Source of the DNA: Rotaria macrura
Taxonomy: Eukaryota; Rotifera; Eurotatoria; Philodinida; Philodinidae
Assembly (NCBI GenBank): GCA_900239685.1
Contig: OENT01000067.1
Coordinates: 124,001 to 188,000, forward strand
DNA: 64,000 nt
Reading direction: 5' to 3'
Shown in pieces: positions 1 through 13,128 of the stretch (position 1 is its first letter; each line of letters starts with the position of its first letter). Under the pieces are notes generated by a model. The model saw only the letters and a program-made list of their open reading frames with translations, searched no databases and was not told the DNA's origin. The position numbers and the translations under genes were made by a program.

Positions 1-3000
1 CAAACTTCACCACGTAATGCTTCTGGAATACCTTTTCGTACAAGTATTTGTAAGCCTTTTGGACGTTCAAAATAATTCTTTCTCCATTTATTTAATACAT
101 CACTCCAATTACTAAGAATTTCTTCATCACAATCTTTACTGACATGGCCGAAGCCACTGACAATAGCATCATCATTATCATCGACACTGGTTGATGGAAC
201 TCCTTTTGATAGTTTTACAATAAAGAACAAAGAAAAGAAGATTATGAATTTGTAATTTACTAGATGTTAATCGACAAAATTTCGCCCGTCGTTCAGCTTC
301 AGATTTACTTTCCAATTGGACAACTTCATACGCTTCATCTTGATGAGAAATTTTCGATGACACCTTTAACAAACGAAACATATTCGTTTTTTTTCTTATC
401 ACAAAATAAAATAAAAAGATAGAGATTTATCTTCTATTTACCTGCTTAAGAATCATATCGAATTCTTCAACAAAAGGTGTTACTTTTTTGAATGATGACC
501 AAATTGTATCACTTATATCTTGTGATGTCATCTCGTTTGACTTATTTAATTCGCTTATACGAGCTTTAGCTTCAATTAAAAATCGAACTGGTTCAGATAT
601 ACCACTGATTACGAGATCTAATCCAATTGTTAGGAAAATTCGTGCACCTAAAGAGAAATATTCAAAACATTTCATTTGAATTAAATCTTTTCCGATGGTG
701 TTTCTTGAACATCTAACATTATGAACCGATGTATCATTGTAAGCTTCAAAGAATCCAAAACCTAGTAAGTATCACTGTTTGAAATAAAATGATTCAATCG
801 TTACAGAAGAACGTTTTTAAAAGGACTAGTCGCACAAAACGAATAATTCAATTTTCACTAGAATATTTTTCTCGTCAATCTATAACATTCGTACAAAATA
901 TTGTTCTATCACCTGGGAAATATTCAAATGATACGAATTTCTCGAATAGATCATAGCAAAGCATTTCTTACTACAGGCATTTTACAATATGCCTTCTCTC
1001 TTTCATATCTTAGTCAAGAAACTAATCCTTCCATCCATGATACAAATATTGCAGACTTTCAACGCTGGCAACATTATTATAGTCGTTAATATTGCCAATA
1101 CCTTTCGGTGTTTCTTCATTTAAATAGGTCAGATGTTTGAAAGCACGTGCCAGAGGATTCCAGTATCCACGAACAACATAATACCGATTATCCTCTGATT
1201 TTCCCATGGTTTCCTATATTTAATGAAAAGCAAGATTGATCGTGAAATTAAAAAAAATAATCTCTCCGTCGAAGAAAACAAACCAAATCAAGCAGTTGCA
1301 TGTCACTTGCCCGAACATTACGTCCTTGAGCAAGAAGTAAGCCAAAACATCTATGAAAGAGAATTTTCTGAACCATATTAAAAAAAAGACTTATTTGAGA
1401 TTTTCTAACCTTTCAATATTCAATGGTGATCCACGAATCTGTTGAAGAGTAACACTAAGATTTTTACGAATATTTTTTCGTAGATTAAATACGTCTTTCT
1501 CTGGTCTATAAAGATAGAACGAAGAACAAATTCATGCGATTCTTTTCGTCGTGTAAATATTACCGTGGTACTGAAGTTAGAACCACATTTCCTTTACTAT
1601 CTATGTTTTCTTCTTTAATATCAAAATAACAACGAAATTTCACAGCTCCATCAAATATTTGCTGATTATTAGATGATTGATTCGAATTCGATGATGTTTG
1701 TGTTTGCAGTTGTGCTACAGTTGCTTGAATAGCTTGACCGATCAATGATGTTGTCCGACGTGATATTGATGGTTGACTATGTGATGGTACACTTGTTCGA
1801 CGAAATGCATTCGAAAAACTCAATAAAATTCGATAAATCTATTAGAACATAAAATTTGTTATGGTTCATTCTGCAAGACAAAAGAAAATAAAATATTTAC
1901 AGCATCTTGATTTTCACATCGAAATATTTGACATTGATAAAGAACTTCATTTGGAATTTTTCCAGTTTGTTCATATGCCATTTTCGATGGACGTGATGCA
2001 GTAAATGCCCAGCAACATGCTAGGGGAGTATTCGATGGACCGCGAGCACAAAAGAGTATTTGTGATACACGATATGCCATTATTTCAACTTCACTTTGAG
2101 GATCAAGAAGTCTAAAAATATTCAGTTTGAACATGTGATAAAACTACCTAGAAAATTCATCGATCAAACAAGAAGAGTTTAGTACTGAATGAAAATACTA
2201 TTTTAGAACGATTTTTTCGACGTCATGCTCAAAAGAAAAACAGAGACTTGCTATGACATATCTGTTGCATCTATATTTAGCATCAATGGCATACTCATTA
2301 ATTCAATGTTGAAAAGAAGATAGGCTGTGTTTGTAATGATTCCTAGAATATTTCTTAGTAAGAGAAGATCTTCTTTTTTATTAAACGAAAAAAAGAAAAC
2401 ATCGATAATCTGTATTATTTAGAGTGCTATCCAATTAGAATCTTGTTTTCATATTCTTCAATTCATTGACATTGAATAATCTTACTTTATATTAACTAGA
2501 ATATCAACGTTAAGTTTTTGCAATAAACTCACCGAACAACACCATCGGCATTGTCCGGCACACATAGAGTAACTTCAAGAGCAACTTTACTTTGTTCATT
2601 TAATATAGCCATATTTCTTAAATGAAAAAAAAATAAAACATGACACACATCGATTAGTATGATTATTTCTTGTACCTATGAAGTTCTTCTTCAGATCGAG
2701 GTGCATTCACACTAGCAGATCCTAAATAGGTTACACCATGAAAAAGTACACTAGTAGTCAGATCAGGTCGAGATTCTTCTATCGTAAATCATATTCATAG
2801 ATAGATTTGACAAGTAAAGAAAACAATGAATGTCTTGTTACTTTGCTCAGTAGATGTCGGGGACACATTTTCATCGAGATTCGATTCGGTCATGGGAGCA
2901 TCGTTATCTGAAGTCTAAAAACAAGTAAACAACAATGAAATGTAATTAAGCATTAGGGAAATGATTTTACTTCATTTAATATTTCCGCCATATTTTTTTC

Positions 3001-3356
3001 TACATCGACAATTTCACTGTCTAAATGAAAAAAAAAGAGGAATAACTTTAATTTATGCATGCAATTCGATGAAGGAAAAAACAGTAGTAGATGAAAAATG
3101 TAGAAAATTTTTTACTCATATTAGCATCATATTAAATAACAGAAGAGAGAAAATAAGAAGGAAGAGCGGCATTTTTTTTACTTGCTGAGAGGAAAAAGAA
3201 GGATTTTGCTATATTTACGCTGAAATAAAAGTTAGATGGGAAAGAGAAGAAACGATACTTGTACGTACCAGCAGCCACATTTAATCGAGGTTGTTCTTTG
3301 CCAACAAGAATAAAATCAGCTGAATTCAAACTATTTAAACTAGATGAATCATCCAT
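1..3356 (-). CDS. RABGAP1: RABGAP1-type Rab GTPase-activating protein, 5' 13 exons, partial
   Basis: The product should stimulate GTP hydrolysis on Rab proteins in membrane traffic. I traced 13 exons with consistent reading phase and GT-AG borders: 3269-3356, 2971-3020, 2842-2914, 2676-2778, 2533-2616, 1901-2111, 1564-1838, 1410-1505, 1284-1350, 1102-1213, 442-647, 261-363 and 1-202. Together they give about 556 codons before the window edge. Domains in order are an acidic N-terminus with an NSLNSADFILV motif, a PTB domain from about 2778 to 1800 (GVTYLGSASVNAPRSE, then RLLDPQSEVEI and FCARG), and the kinesin-like/DUF3694 region conserved in RABGAP1 and RABGAP1L (ERCFGLLLAQGR, YYVVRGYWNP, EPVRFLIEAKARI). 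The TBC domain then begins at RKGIPEALRGEV, at the window edge. The catalytic TBC arginine and glutamine fingers lie outside. Introns are mostly 50-100 bp. RABGAP1 and RABGAP1L cannot be told apart here. Confidence 0.93.
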
Positions 3357-6300
3357 TTATGCACATTTTAAAAATTTCTATCTACAAAAATAGTAAACAA
3401 TGAAAACAAAAATACGACGATTATTAATGAAAATCGATTGATTAAGTTGATCAGCGAAGTTTCCGTTTTAGTATTCTCGTGTGTTTCGATAGCTTTGACA
3501 TTAGCAGACAATTTTATGATAACACGCAAACACAATCTATCCATCTTACTGGATGATTACATTTGAAATTGTTTTTTAATCGTGAATGAAAAATATCTTT
3601 CAATTTTAGTGTACAGATATATATATGTATGATGAGTTATAGCAAGCGAGTAATATCATATTTCCTATCTCACGTTCTATTAGCATAAAGGTTAGGGAAA
3701 TTAGATCTGTCTAGCACAAGCACAAAATATGACTAAATTTAGAGAAAAAAAAGCAACAATTTATCAAAAGAATGATTAAAGAGGAGACGTTTTAAAGAGA
3801 TAGGGAGAAAAAACATTCGTTGATAGAACAAAAAATATATATATCTCCCGAGACAAAAATTGTGAATCTCGATGATGCTCGTCTAAGCCATAGGAAAAAA
3901 CAGAACAAGAACAATCATGCGACGAACTGGAATGATTGAGTATTTCTTGAGTTAGCTAGCTCAGAGAGAGCGATCGCTGATTTCTTTTTCTTGGTACAGT
4001 GTTCATTCGTTCTCGTGTTTAACTAACTAAAAAAATATTTATATTGAAATAGCACATGAATTTTTTAATATTCAATCCAAAAAATGATTGCCCAGTACGC
4101 AAGATTCAATAAAGATTCTTGGCGTATAGATGTCACTGTTTTACATTTTTATGCTATAATGAAGAATTATACATGACAAGGGTTTAATTATATCCTGTAG
4201 ACTATTGAAAGAATCAAATCCATTACATTTTGTACAGGTTGGAGGCATTCATCTTTTTACTGATCCGACAATAAATTTTGCTATTGCAGTAGTTAAATAG
4301 AAGTGGAATCTTGATGCTGATTACCAATGACTTCCGCGAGTTTTTATCGTGATTATCTTGGTATTTATTTTTGAGTGAAAGCAAAACTCTCAGAGCCACC
4401 GATTCCTGATAGTTTTAGTATTTCACATTAGTAAACACATGATATATGGTACGAACTTTGAAGTACCTGTTAGATTATTACACATCCATAGGATAGGATA
4501 GTGTCAAAGAAACATCCTATTGGATATTTGCAAGAAACTCTTCAACTCATATTACTATTTCTCTAGATTTTTCTTTCATAGCAAATTTAATAAATATACA
4601 AAAGGCTTTTCCAAAAAAATAAAAGAAACCCTAAATTATCATTATCATTACACTACTATTATTAAACAAAACAAAAGAATATTACGCTTAGAGAATTTTC
4701 AAGAAAATATTGATTACTCATCAAAAATAATAACAACATAATCAATTATGGATAAAATTTAAAAAAATATTGATCCAGTATAAACATGATTCCTTAGTAT
4801 GTAATATATAGGGTTGTTGTGTTAAGAATTTTGAAAGACTACTCCTTAAGTTGTGTTATTTTAACAATCGAGCAAATAATCGATTGACTGAACATATTCT
4901 TAGATAGGAAAATTCATTTTTCTAAGATTTCATAATCATGAATTCAAACTACTAACGACGCAAACTCGTATACTGTTATCATCTTTTTCATGTTCGAATA
5001 ATTGGCAAGAAGTCGTTTGATGAATGAAGTTATTTCGATAGGTAGTCTAGGGTAATTGTCTTTCAATTGAAATTATTCATTTGTTTTTCACGTTACTCGA
5101 GGTCCATCGAATTGATCTATTGAAGTAAATGATAACTTCTTGCTGATACGAAAAGACTTGAAATGTCACTGTTATGCTATTGAAAAAACAACTTTTTATA
5201 TATATTTTCAAGTACGCTTTGATAATTTTCGACATTTGAACTACGTTTAGAATTAATGTAACATTTTTCATACTATCGTTCTTCTAATTTTGTGATAGGT
5301 TGTGATGCTCGTGTGATCAATGTATAGTGTTGTGCACGAAAGATTTATTGATCTATAGCAGATTTCACATTAACCTATAGGGCTAAATAAAAGAGTCTCA
5401 CTATTTTACTATGAAAACAACTCTATTCTTCTATCGTTACCTTGTTAATTACTGTCTTGAAAATATAGAAGAAATAGTTTATTCATCTACTATCATTCAT
5501 ATAATGTATTTCAATTTTTGAAATAATGTACTAATTAAAAATAATTAGACATCAGCATGTTTCATCATCGAACTATTTTTGTGACATAACGCCAACATCT
5601 CAATACATAAGAAACTAACATAAATATATTTCATATTTCTCACTATTAGATGAGTAGATGTTGAACGACTACAACCTAGATCCATGAAGCAAAATAGTAT
5701 TGCTGCTATTTTTTAATAGATTTTATTTCTCTAATCACATTGCACCCTTACTCACCTCGAACATGTTTTTAATGGCAGCTGTTGTTGATTGCAGATTATT
5801 ATTCTTAGGAGTTTTAAGTGCAAAGAATAAATGTTTCTACCTGTAGATGCACAATGAAGAAAGTGAATCCTTATTTGTGTTTTGCCGTTCGACTGAAATC
5901 GACTTTTCAAATGTCTTCGCCATACATTTACACTTAGTAATTATGGTAAATACTAAATAAATTCAACTCCATGACAGCTGAGATTTGATAGGACTTTATA
6001 TATTTAGTTGACAACTATCAGATTGACATTCAAAAGAAGAACAATTTTTTGATGCGTATTAAACTAACAATAACAAGCAATCATTTGTTATCGTAGTCGC
6101 AACTATAAAGATTGTTTCAACTCAATATATCGACTCGTTATCATCGTATAGCTCATTTTATAGAAATGTTAAACTTTTTATTTAATCCTTTCGTCGTTAT
6201 TTTTTTACGACTATTTGCACAATATTTGCGTTCTAGGAGCTGATATTCGTAGTTCCGTTTAGCTATACATGATAGAGCATATACAAGGCACCATCGATCA

Positions 6301-8711
6301 CTCCGAATAATTGCTGTCGATAAAAAACATGATCAGAAATATTACATATACTTCATCGCACCTGTTATTAACGACTCTCTCGTTTATTCATTACGAGAAT
6401 GCATAAAATTTGTACACACCTCGACGATACTCATCTACATTTGACCGAAAATTACGTTTTTCATTCTATATTTGGAGAAGGGCAAGGAGTACTCTTCAGC
6501 AATCAGTAGATTAAGTGAGAATGAGATCATCACTAAGAGAAAAACATTCAAGATTTTCCATGTACGATCTTCGTTGTTTCAATAATTGCAATGTTTTTTT
6601 ACTGAGAGTATTTACTTTATTGGGACAGTTTCATTTAGATCATTCTACTCAGAAAGATATACCTGTTCACGGCGTAAACTTATGATATGCCATGCACACA
6701 GTATTTCAATGTACAACAAAATAAATTGATTGAAGCTTTCTGTTTAACAATGGATCACGAGAGTCTTATCAAGTATTTCTGTAGATATTACTCAAGTTAG
6801 AATCTTCTTCGAAGCAGAAGAAATGAGAATGGGTAAACTTCATCCTAGTTTGTTTAAGACTCATTTGAGATATCTACACCATACAACTGAATATTCGAAA
6901 TCTTAAATTAAATATACTTATCATCCCCAGTTTTTTAATAGAAAAGTAAACCAAGAATCATGCAAGACCTTTGGAGGTTCTCAGATAACATCTTTTTCTT
7001 AAAATTTCACCTTATAGATTGTATCAAGATCGTTGACTGTTCAAATAAGTGATCATACCAACAGTTGATTCTGTGAGCCCTAGGAAATCATCACTGCTTG
7101 AAGTTTATGATTAAATGAATTTCTTTAATGTTCGTAAAAGTTCACTTTCATTGATAAACAATATGTTAACATCGGAATAAATGAAAGAACTTCTCAGAAT
7201 TTTTAGCGAAGTCTTTTTTTCCACTGTTGTGAAAATCCGAATGTGCAGTACTCTACCCCAAGATATCGACATGCAACTCTATGTAAGTGAATAGAAAAGT
7301 GACGAAGAGAAGTAAAAAGATATTCGCTTCAAAAGCGAAGTATTTAACTACGTACATTTTCTAATGGAAATCAAATCAGCACTGAATGTGAATGTACATG
7401 GCGTAGCAATAAATCCATTTAGCATCTAAAATCTCTTATAGTATAAAATAGATTAGCGTTTGTACCTCTGTCTTTCAACAAAACTCCAGTACAAAAACTA
7501 TCTTGCGAAGAGTTGTGGGATCTGCCTTGGTAGAATTGTACTCTCGCAGTACAAATAAAAGTAGACTCGATTCGATACATCACTCTTTTATTTCTGGTTT
7601 CTCCTAAGAAAAGATGATACATTAACTAGCCAGGTCATATTTTCCAAGGCACGTGCTCGTATCCAATTAACTATTTTCTAGATTTCACTAGCTTTGCTAG
7701 ACTCAGATACTTCTTGGCTGTCTGACAATATTCGAATTTACACAGTATTTACTGTCCTGTAAAAAAGCAGAAGAAAAGCAACATGACAGCGTTCTCTTTA
7801 AGTAAAAAAATGTACACATGAGAACGATATCGTTGAGAAGACATGGATTACAATGAAAAAAAGCATATTTTCACAGCAGTGTCCAAAGCGTGCTTCTAGA
7901 TAGCACTTTGACCACAAAAGTTATACTTTTATTCAAGATGCTTAATTTAGTTAGGTTACAAATACAAACATAGTAACCCATAAACAAACTCACTCGCTTG
8001 GAGAGAGACATTCAGTAAAGAGTTAAAAATGGTGTTCTGTTTTTGCTAGACTTGTACACTGAATTTCATTTGGTATATTTTGTCGAAGTAAACATTGTAT
8101 GTAATCATCATAGTTTAAATTAGTATTAGTGGTATTTTTGTTGGTATCTATGCTAGTCATCACTTTTTAGAGACGGCAAATACTTATCTTTGCAAAGCTG
8201 TTTAACATTGTTCTTCACATATATAAATATTTGATAATGTCTTAGTATTTGCTCGGATTAACAGATTTCTTATCATCGTTGTTGTATGAATGTTTCTCTC
8301 GATTATTTGATGTAAGAATAGGAGTAGATCGATAGAGCTTAGATGATTATATATCTATAGAAAATTTTGAGTTCTATTATATTATCGTTCATCATATCAA
8401 CAGGGATCATGATTGAATAATAAAGTGACTGCCTATAGTATAGTCGTCCATAGTTAAGATGACAAGAACGAACATCTTGAAATATTTGATGAAGAAGGAT
8501 TCATTTAATCTATTGAATAATGAAGTTTATCATTAGTTTTGGCCATTAATCTCTTACGTTTGAACTTAGATTATCAGCAAGATGAAATTAATATTCCATT
8601 ATATTTATGCGATGCTTCTAGCTTCTTTCGTCGACAACAATTTAGCAGGTAGTGTTAACCCTTTGCTAGTTGAAAAGAATCCTAGTTAGTAATGTTATTT
8701 TGATTTTTCTG
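3357..8711. other. Intergenic spacer, no gene seen
   Basis: This 5.3-kb AT-rich stretch lies between the 5' end of the RabGAP gene and the CocE-type hydrolase, which are transcribed away from each other, so it should hold both promoters. ORFs are short (at most about 73 codons), of low complexity, and match nothing I recognise. A 36-codon ORF beginning at 8582 looks like a signal peptide but is out of frame with the hydrolase. I saw no splice pair that would join them in phase. I saw no repeats or RNA genes. Confidence 0.6.
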
Positions 8712-10478
8712 ATGATTTCAAGTTTTTCTTTTTCATGGATAACACTCATAGTAGCCAAGACGAATGGTGAACCTCCTTACATAACAACACGTGTTATACT
8801 ACGAGACAATGTCGAACTTACTATTGATTATTTTCTTCCTACACCGATTGGTAAATTTCCGACGATTGTCGAGATTACACCCTACGGTCGAGGTTATAAA
8901 AAACCGAATCGTCGTTTCGAAGCAGCTTATTGGACCCAGCACGATTATGCATTCGTCATAGCAGACTCACGCGGTACTGGTGATTCTGGTGGCAGTATGG
9001 CTTTTCACGCTCGTGAAGGTAAAGATGGTTATGATTTAATTGAATGGATCGCTAGTCAGCCGTGGTCAAATGGGAGAATCGGAATGCGTGGGGCATCCTA
9101 TTCCGGAGAAAATCAATGGTTTACTGCTCTAGAGCAGCCTCCGCATCTATCATGCATTACACCGAGCACTACGCCTGCACGTCCAATGAACGAAGTACCC
9201 TATGAAAACGGAGTGTTTCTACTTCAATGGGCTCTCCAATGGATTAATTCCTATGTTAACATTGTTCTACCACCAGCAGGCGAAACGCATCCGAATTCGA
9301 CAACTTGGTTGAAGCATCGTCCACTTCGTACCCTGGATGTTTTTGCTGTTGGACGAGAACTTCCCTTGTACCGTACTTTTCTCGATCATTCAACTTATGA
9401 TGAATTTTGGCATGCCATTGATCTTTTGGCAAATAGTTTCACTAATATAACTGTACCAACATTGGCATTTACTGGTTGGTTTGATGGTACTCTGACAGGA
9501 ACAATCGATCATTTCAATGAAGCACGGCGCTCATCAGCTCGTGTCGAAGATCACTTCCTCATTATTGGCCCTTACATGCATACGAATGCTCCTGATGGTG
9601 GCTATGACTCTTTGACGAATGAGCCTACGCTCGAAATAGGCGATATTTCAATCACAGAGAATGCTCTTCTACCTGCCAGAAACATGACACATGTATTTTT
9701 TGATTGGTGTCTCAAAGATCGAGCTCGTCCTCAATGGAAACCCACAAAAATCTTTGTCACAGGCTCGAATCGTTGGATGACACGCAGCGTGTTTCCTCCT
9801 CCGGAAACTCATGAACGCTCACTCTTTCTTACAAGTGATGGTCACGCAAATAGTATTAGCGGCAATGGTCATCTTCGATGGACATTACCTGAGACCAAAA
9901 TTACCAATGATCACTATCGCTATGATCCGACTGATCCCATCATTATCGATATGGAGAAGATACCATATCATTTACCAATCGACATCAATCAGTTGATCGA
10001 GAGAAATGATGTGCTCGTCTACACTAGTGATTCTTTGGTCGTGTCTTTGACAGTCATCGGTAATGTTATCATCGACTTGCAAATATCAAGTAGCGCTCGT
10101 GACACGGATTTTATAGTCGAACTAATGGATGTATTACCCGATGGACGTTCGATCAAGCTTGGTTCGCGCGTCTCTAGTCAACTTCGTCTTCGTTACCGCG
10201 ATGGGTTTGATCATGAAGTATTTATGAGTCATGAGTCGATCTATTCTATTCGAATATCATTTGGTGCTATCGGTCATACATTTCTACCCGGACATCGAAT
10301 CAGACTAGCAATAATGAGCAGTCTTTTTCCGTGGTTGAGTGTGAACTCAAACACTGGTGAATCTGTTGCTACTGATGTAAAGGAACCGATGGTGGCCAAT
10401 CAGACCATCTACTATACGAGTTGTCAACCATCACGTATCGCTTTGTCAGTCGTTGAAAATCCCGTATTTGATCCATGA
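8712..10478 (+). CDS. Secreted CocE/NonD-type alpha/beta hydrolase (X-Pro dipeptidyl-peptidase/cocaine esterase family)
   Basis: A serine hydrolase of the CocE/NonD family, which cleaves esters or acyl-proline bonds; the substrate is unknown. The open frame extends 14 codons upstream, but the first ATG is at 8712, giving 588 residues. That start exposes a hydrophobic signal peptide (SSFSFSWITLIVA). From this ATG, the oxyanion-loop motif PYGRG is near residue 57. The nucleophile is Ser129 in GASYSG, the acid is Asp258 in GWFDG and the base is His290 in GPYMH. The C-terminal third is the jelly-roll domain typical of the family (SARDTDF, PGHRIRLAI). Length and domain order match bacterial members. 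The gene has no introns and stands alone between long non-coding stretches, unlike its multi-exon neighbours. A signal peptide with a bacterial-type single-exon body suggests horizontal acquisition followed by adaptation for secretion (inference). Confidence 0.9.
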   Translation: MISSFSFSWITLIVAKTNGEPPYITTRVILRDNVELTIDYFLPTPIGKFPTIVEITPYGRGYKKPNRRFEAAYWTQHDYAFVIADSRGTGDSGGSMAFHAREGKDGYDLIEWIASQPWSNGRIGMRGASYSGENQWFTALEQPPHLSCITPSTTPARPMNEVPYENGVFLLQWALQWINSYVNIVLPPAGETHPNSTTWLKHRPLRTLDVFAVGRELPLYRTFLDHSTYDEFWHAIDLLANSFTNITVPTLAFTGWFDGTLTGTIDHFNEARRSSARVEDHFLIIGPYMHTNAPDGGYDSLTNEPTLEIGDISITENALLPARNMTHVFFDWCLKDRARPQWKPTKIFVTGSNRWMTRSVFPPPETHERSLFLTSDGHANSISGNGHLRWTLPETKITNDHYRYDPTDPIIIDMEKIPYHLPIDINQLIERNDVLVYTSDSLVVSLTVIGNVIIDLQISSSARDTDFIVELMDVLPDGRSIKLGSRVSSQLRLRYRDGFDHEVFMSHESIYSIRISFGAIGHTFLPGHRIRLAIMSSLFPWLSVNSNTGESVATDVKEPMVANQTIYYTSCQPSRIALSVVENPVFDP

Positions 10479-11214
10479 AAAAAGTGTTAGTTTTGCAGAC
10501 CAAGAGAGACACGCTACCAGTGTAATAACGGTAGTATATCCCTTTTGCAAATAACTGTTATGAAATGATCGATAAAAAACAAACTACGGATGTCGAAGTA
10601 AAGAAACGAAAATCTTTGCAAAATAGTCAGAAGTTCGATTGGAAAAGTATCAGATAAAAATAGGAACTTTATACTTCTATTCACACGTGATTAGAGATTC
10701 CTTTTTTAAGTATTTATACAAATTAGAAAGCACACAACATTCAAAACTGTTCGAAAGAAATAACACATTTTTGTATTACTAAAGATAGAGTTAAACTTCA
10801 TCTTGAGCAAGAAAAAAAGACGTAAATTCTAAAAAAGAAACTATAGGTGAAGGAAAAAATTAGTACATGAAAGACCCATGAACTATGAGGCTACTATGCA
10901 AATGTGTTGGTATAAGCTGTGGTTAGCAGTATACAATGAGGTTTAACTAAATAACAGAATTAAGAGAGTATTTGAAAGACTTCGTATTTGCGAAATCTTC
11001 GTTATTCGTTGTTAGATAGCACTGAATGAATTTTTAGGAACTATTCTTAAGCATCATTATACAGATAAATTTCAATGTATAAATATTGACAAGCCAAATC
11101 AACTGTTGAATAACATATACTTTCTAGATACCGAACCAGAAAAGTATGACTATCGTCTGTAGTTTGATTTTAAAAAAACCATTACAGAGTAATTTACAAC
11201 ATATGACCTTACAA
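10479..11214. other. Intergenic, no gene seen
   Basis: AT-rich 3' flank of the hydrolase gene up to the first copy of the 158-bp direct repeat. I see no ORF of interest and no repeat. Confidence 0.6.
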
Positions 11215-11372
11215 ATTGAACTGAATTCTAATAGATACATTTGATTCCATTCAAATCAAGACGATTTTCAAATTAGATGAACATAATTCATGCGCAGGTA
11301 TGTCCTCTGTTTTAATTGTCATATATGATGTAGCTTCGGTCGATTACAAGTTTTCATCTACAATTGACGTTA
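11215..11372. repeat. 158-bp direct repeat, left copy
   Basis: This stretch matches 17924-18081 in the same orientation and with the same length. About one base in ten differs by eye, with no obvious indels; for example, attcatgcgcaggtatgtc here is attcatgcgcaggcatgtc there. The two copies lie about 6.7 kb apart and bracket the Helitron remnant and its insertions. Neither copy encodes a recognisable protein. They could be two insertions of one small element, or duplicated flanks of the whole block. Confidence 0.75.
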
Positions 11373-11846
11373 ATATGATTCGTGGCCTAGTGCTGGAAGA
11401 CTCAGCCGTCAATTCTAAAATTGCCATGATTCAGCACTACTAAAGTTGTGAACTCAAAACATTAAACATATGGAATTCACGAAAAAGTTTTCCCGATAAA
11501 CAACATTATCTGTTACTGTTTGATCATTATCCGTTTTTCCCTGTCTATAGCAGTATCTTTTACTTAAATTTTTAAACCATAAGATTCCATTGATCTTGAG
11601 CATCCTGTATAAAACTGACCATGATAAAAGCATGGTTCTGGAAGATAGAGGCCAACTTTAGCAAAAGTTTGATCTTGAGACTTATTTATTGTCATCGCGT
11701 ATGCAAGCAGAACTGGAAACTGGTGTTTAACGAAATTGAATGGAAGTGCAGGATCATTCGATGTATCCAAAGAAATTCTAGGAATAGATTGAACAGTTCA
11801 GAAAATGCACCACTTATAATCTCCAATTGAAATACATTTTGACAAA

Positions 11847-13128
11847 ATGATTCCAGGTCCGAGACGTACGTCGGGAACCGGCCGGATCCCGTGTTATTCC
11901 GACGAATTTCGGAAGCGGGTTTCCGAAATCCGTTCTGGCTTCTGGATCTGGCTTACTTCCCGGCAATTCCGGGTACCGAAGCGTATCCACGGATACGGTT
12001 CCCGTTTCCTATACGGGATCCGTCGTCGGAAAACACCGTTTCCAAGCCCGAATCACATACGGTCCAGATCCGACCGTTTCCAGACCGGATACCGATAACG
12101 GAAAAAGCAATTTTTCCATCCAGAGAGAACACGGCTCAGATCTGACCGTTTCCACTAAGCTCCCGAAAACTCATCTGGCCGTTCCCCAAACAGCGCTAAA
12201 TACTCAGAATTGCTAAGTAAAGTCTCCGAATTTTGAATCCAGCTTTTACTTCTTTTTTAAACAAGCCTAAAGCAACACCAGAACATACCCTGGAAACAAA
12301 TAAAATTCTGGTGAAACACTATACATTTCTCTACAAACTCGCTTCTGTCACAAAAATGGGAATTTTCAGCCCGAAGAATTAAAATTCAGATTTTTAGACT
12401 TTGACAAACCGAAAACGATATGTGTAAGAACACGACACATGTTAAGCACCAGCGTTTTTGAGACTTTGCTGAGTCTTCAATCAAGGTAAGTGACGCTTCT
12501 AAAGTCTCTGAAGGACCTTTCATTTAAATTTTTATCAAAAATTTTCGAATAATAATTAATGCTCTGAAACCAATAACAAATTAAGGAACACATCTGAAAT
12601 TTTCAAGCGACCCCATCAAAATACGGTAAACTATCCAGGTCATGGACATCGTCCTTAAAATGAAGGAATTAGAAAAAAAATCCCAAAAAGACCTTTAAAG
12701 GTCTTTTTTTGTAAAATGATGATTTAGATATCAAGGAACGATATAAATGAGAATTTAAAATGCGATTTAATTGTTTTTCAAGCGGAGGCCTGATTTCCAC
12801 AGCAGAAATAATTTTATCGAAATACGGTGGTTTCCGACTCTTTTCCGATGCTTCTTTACCGGATTATTGTATTTTCCGGTTGGATCCTGGCAGAACTTGC
12901 CATAGTTCCGGTTGGTTCCTGGCTGATCCGAGGTATTTCAGGTTTCCGGAAGTCTCCGGAATATCCAGGTTCCGGGTACGTATAATTCCGGCCGGAATAC
13001 TGCTTCCATGTTCCGGTGGTTTTTCCGGCCGGAAATACACCGGAACTGGCAGGAAGTAGCCGGAAAATATCCCGTTTCCTGCGGGTTCCGGCCGGATCCA
13101 TTCTCAGGAACGAACGACCTGGGCTCTA
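11847..13128. mobile_element. G+C-rich insertion inside the Helitron helicase
   Basis: About 1.28 kb interrupts the helicase between a segment reading TRIIVRA (minus, near 13135) and one reading NVFQLEIISG (minus, near 11820), which are adjacent in intact Helitrons. Both outer parts (about 11847-12180 and 12830-13128) are G+C-rich and full of TTCCGG-type words, while the middle is AT-rich. A short inverted end is visible: CCAGGTC near 11852 and GACCTGG near 13118. I found no clear target duplication, so the superfamily is unassigned. The open frames inside reflect high G+C and are not convincing genes. Confidence 0.6.
12685..12708. repeat. 24-bp perfect palindrome
   Basis: The arm aaaaagaccttt is followed directly by its reverse complement. 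It lies in the AT-rich middle of the insertion in the Helitron and could form a hairpin ending in a T run. Its role is unknown. Confidence 0.6.

Noticed and set aside
8582..8689. 36-codon signal-peptide-like ORF as first exon of the CocE hydrolase
   Set aside because: Phase does not match any nearby acceptor, and a start at ATG 8712 already gives a good signal peptide.
11847..12145. Two overlapping 83-84 codon ORFs
   Set aside because: They are in different frames of a G+C-rich repeat. High G+C removes stops by chance.
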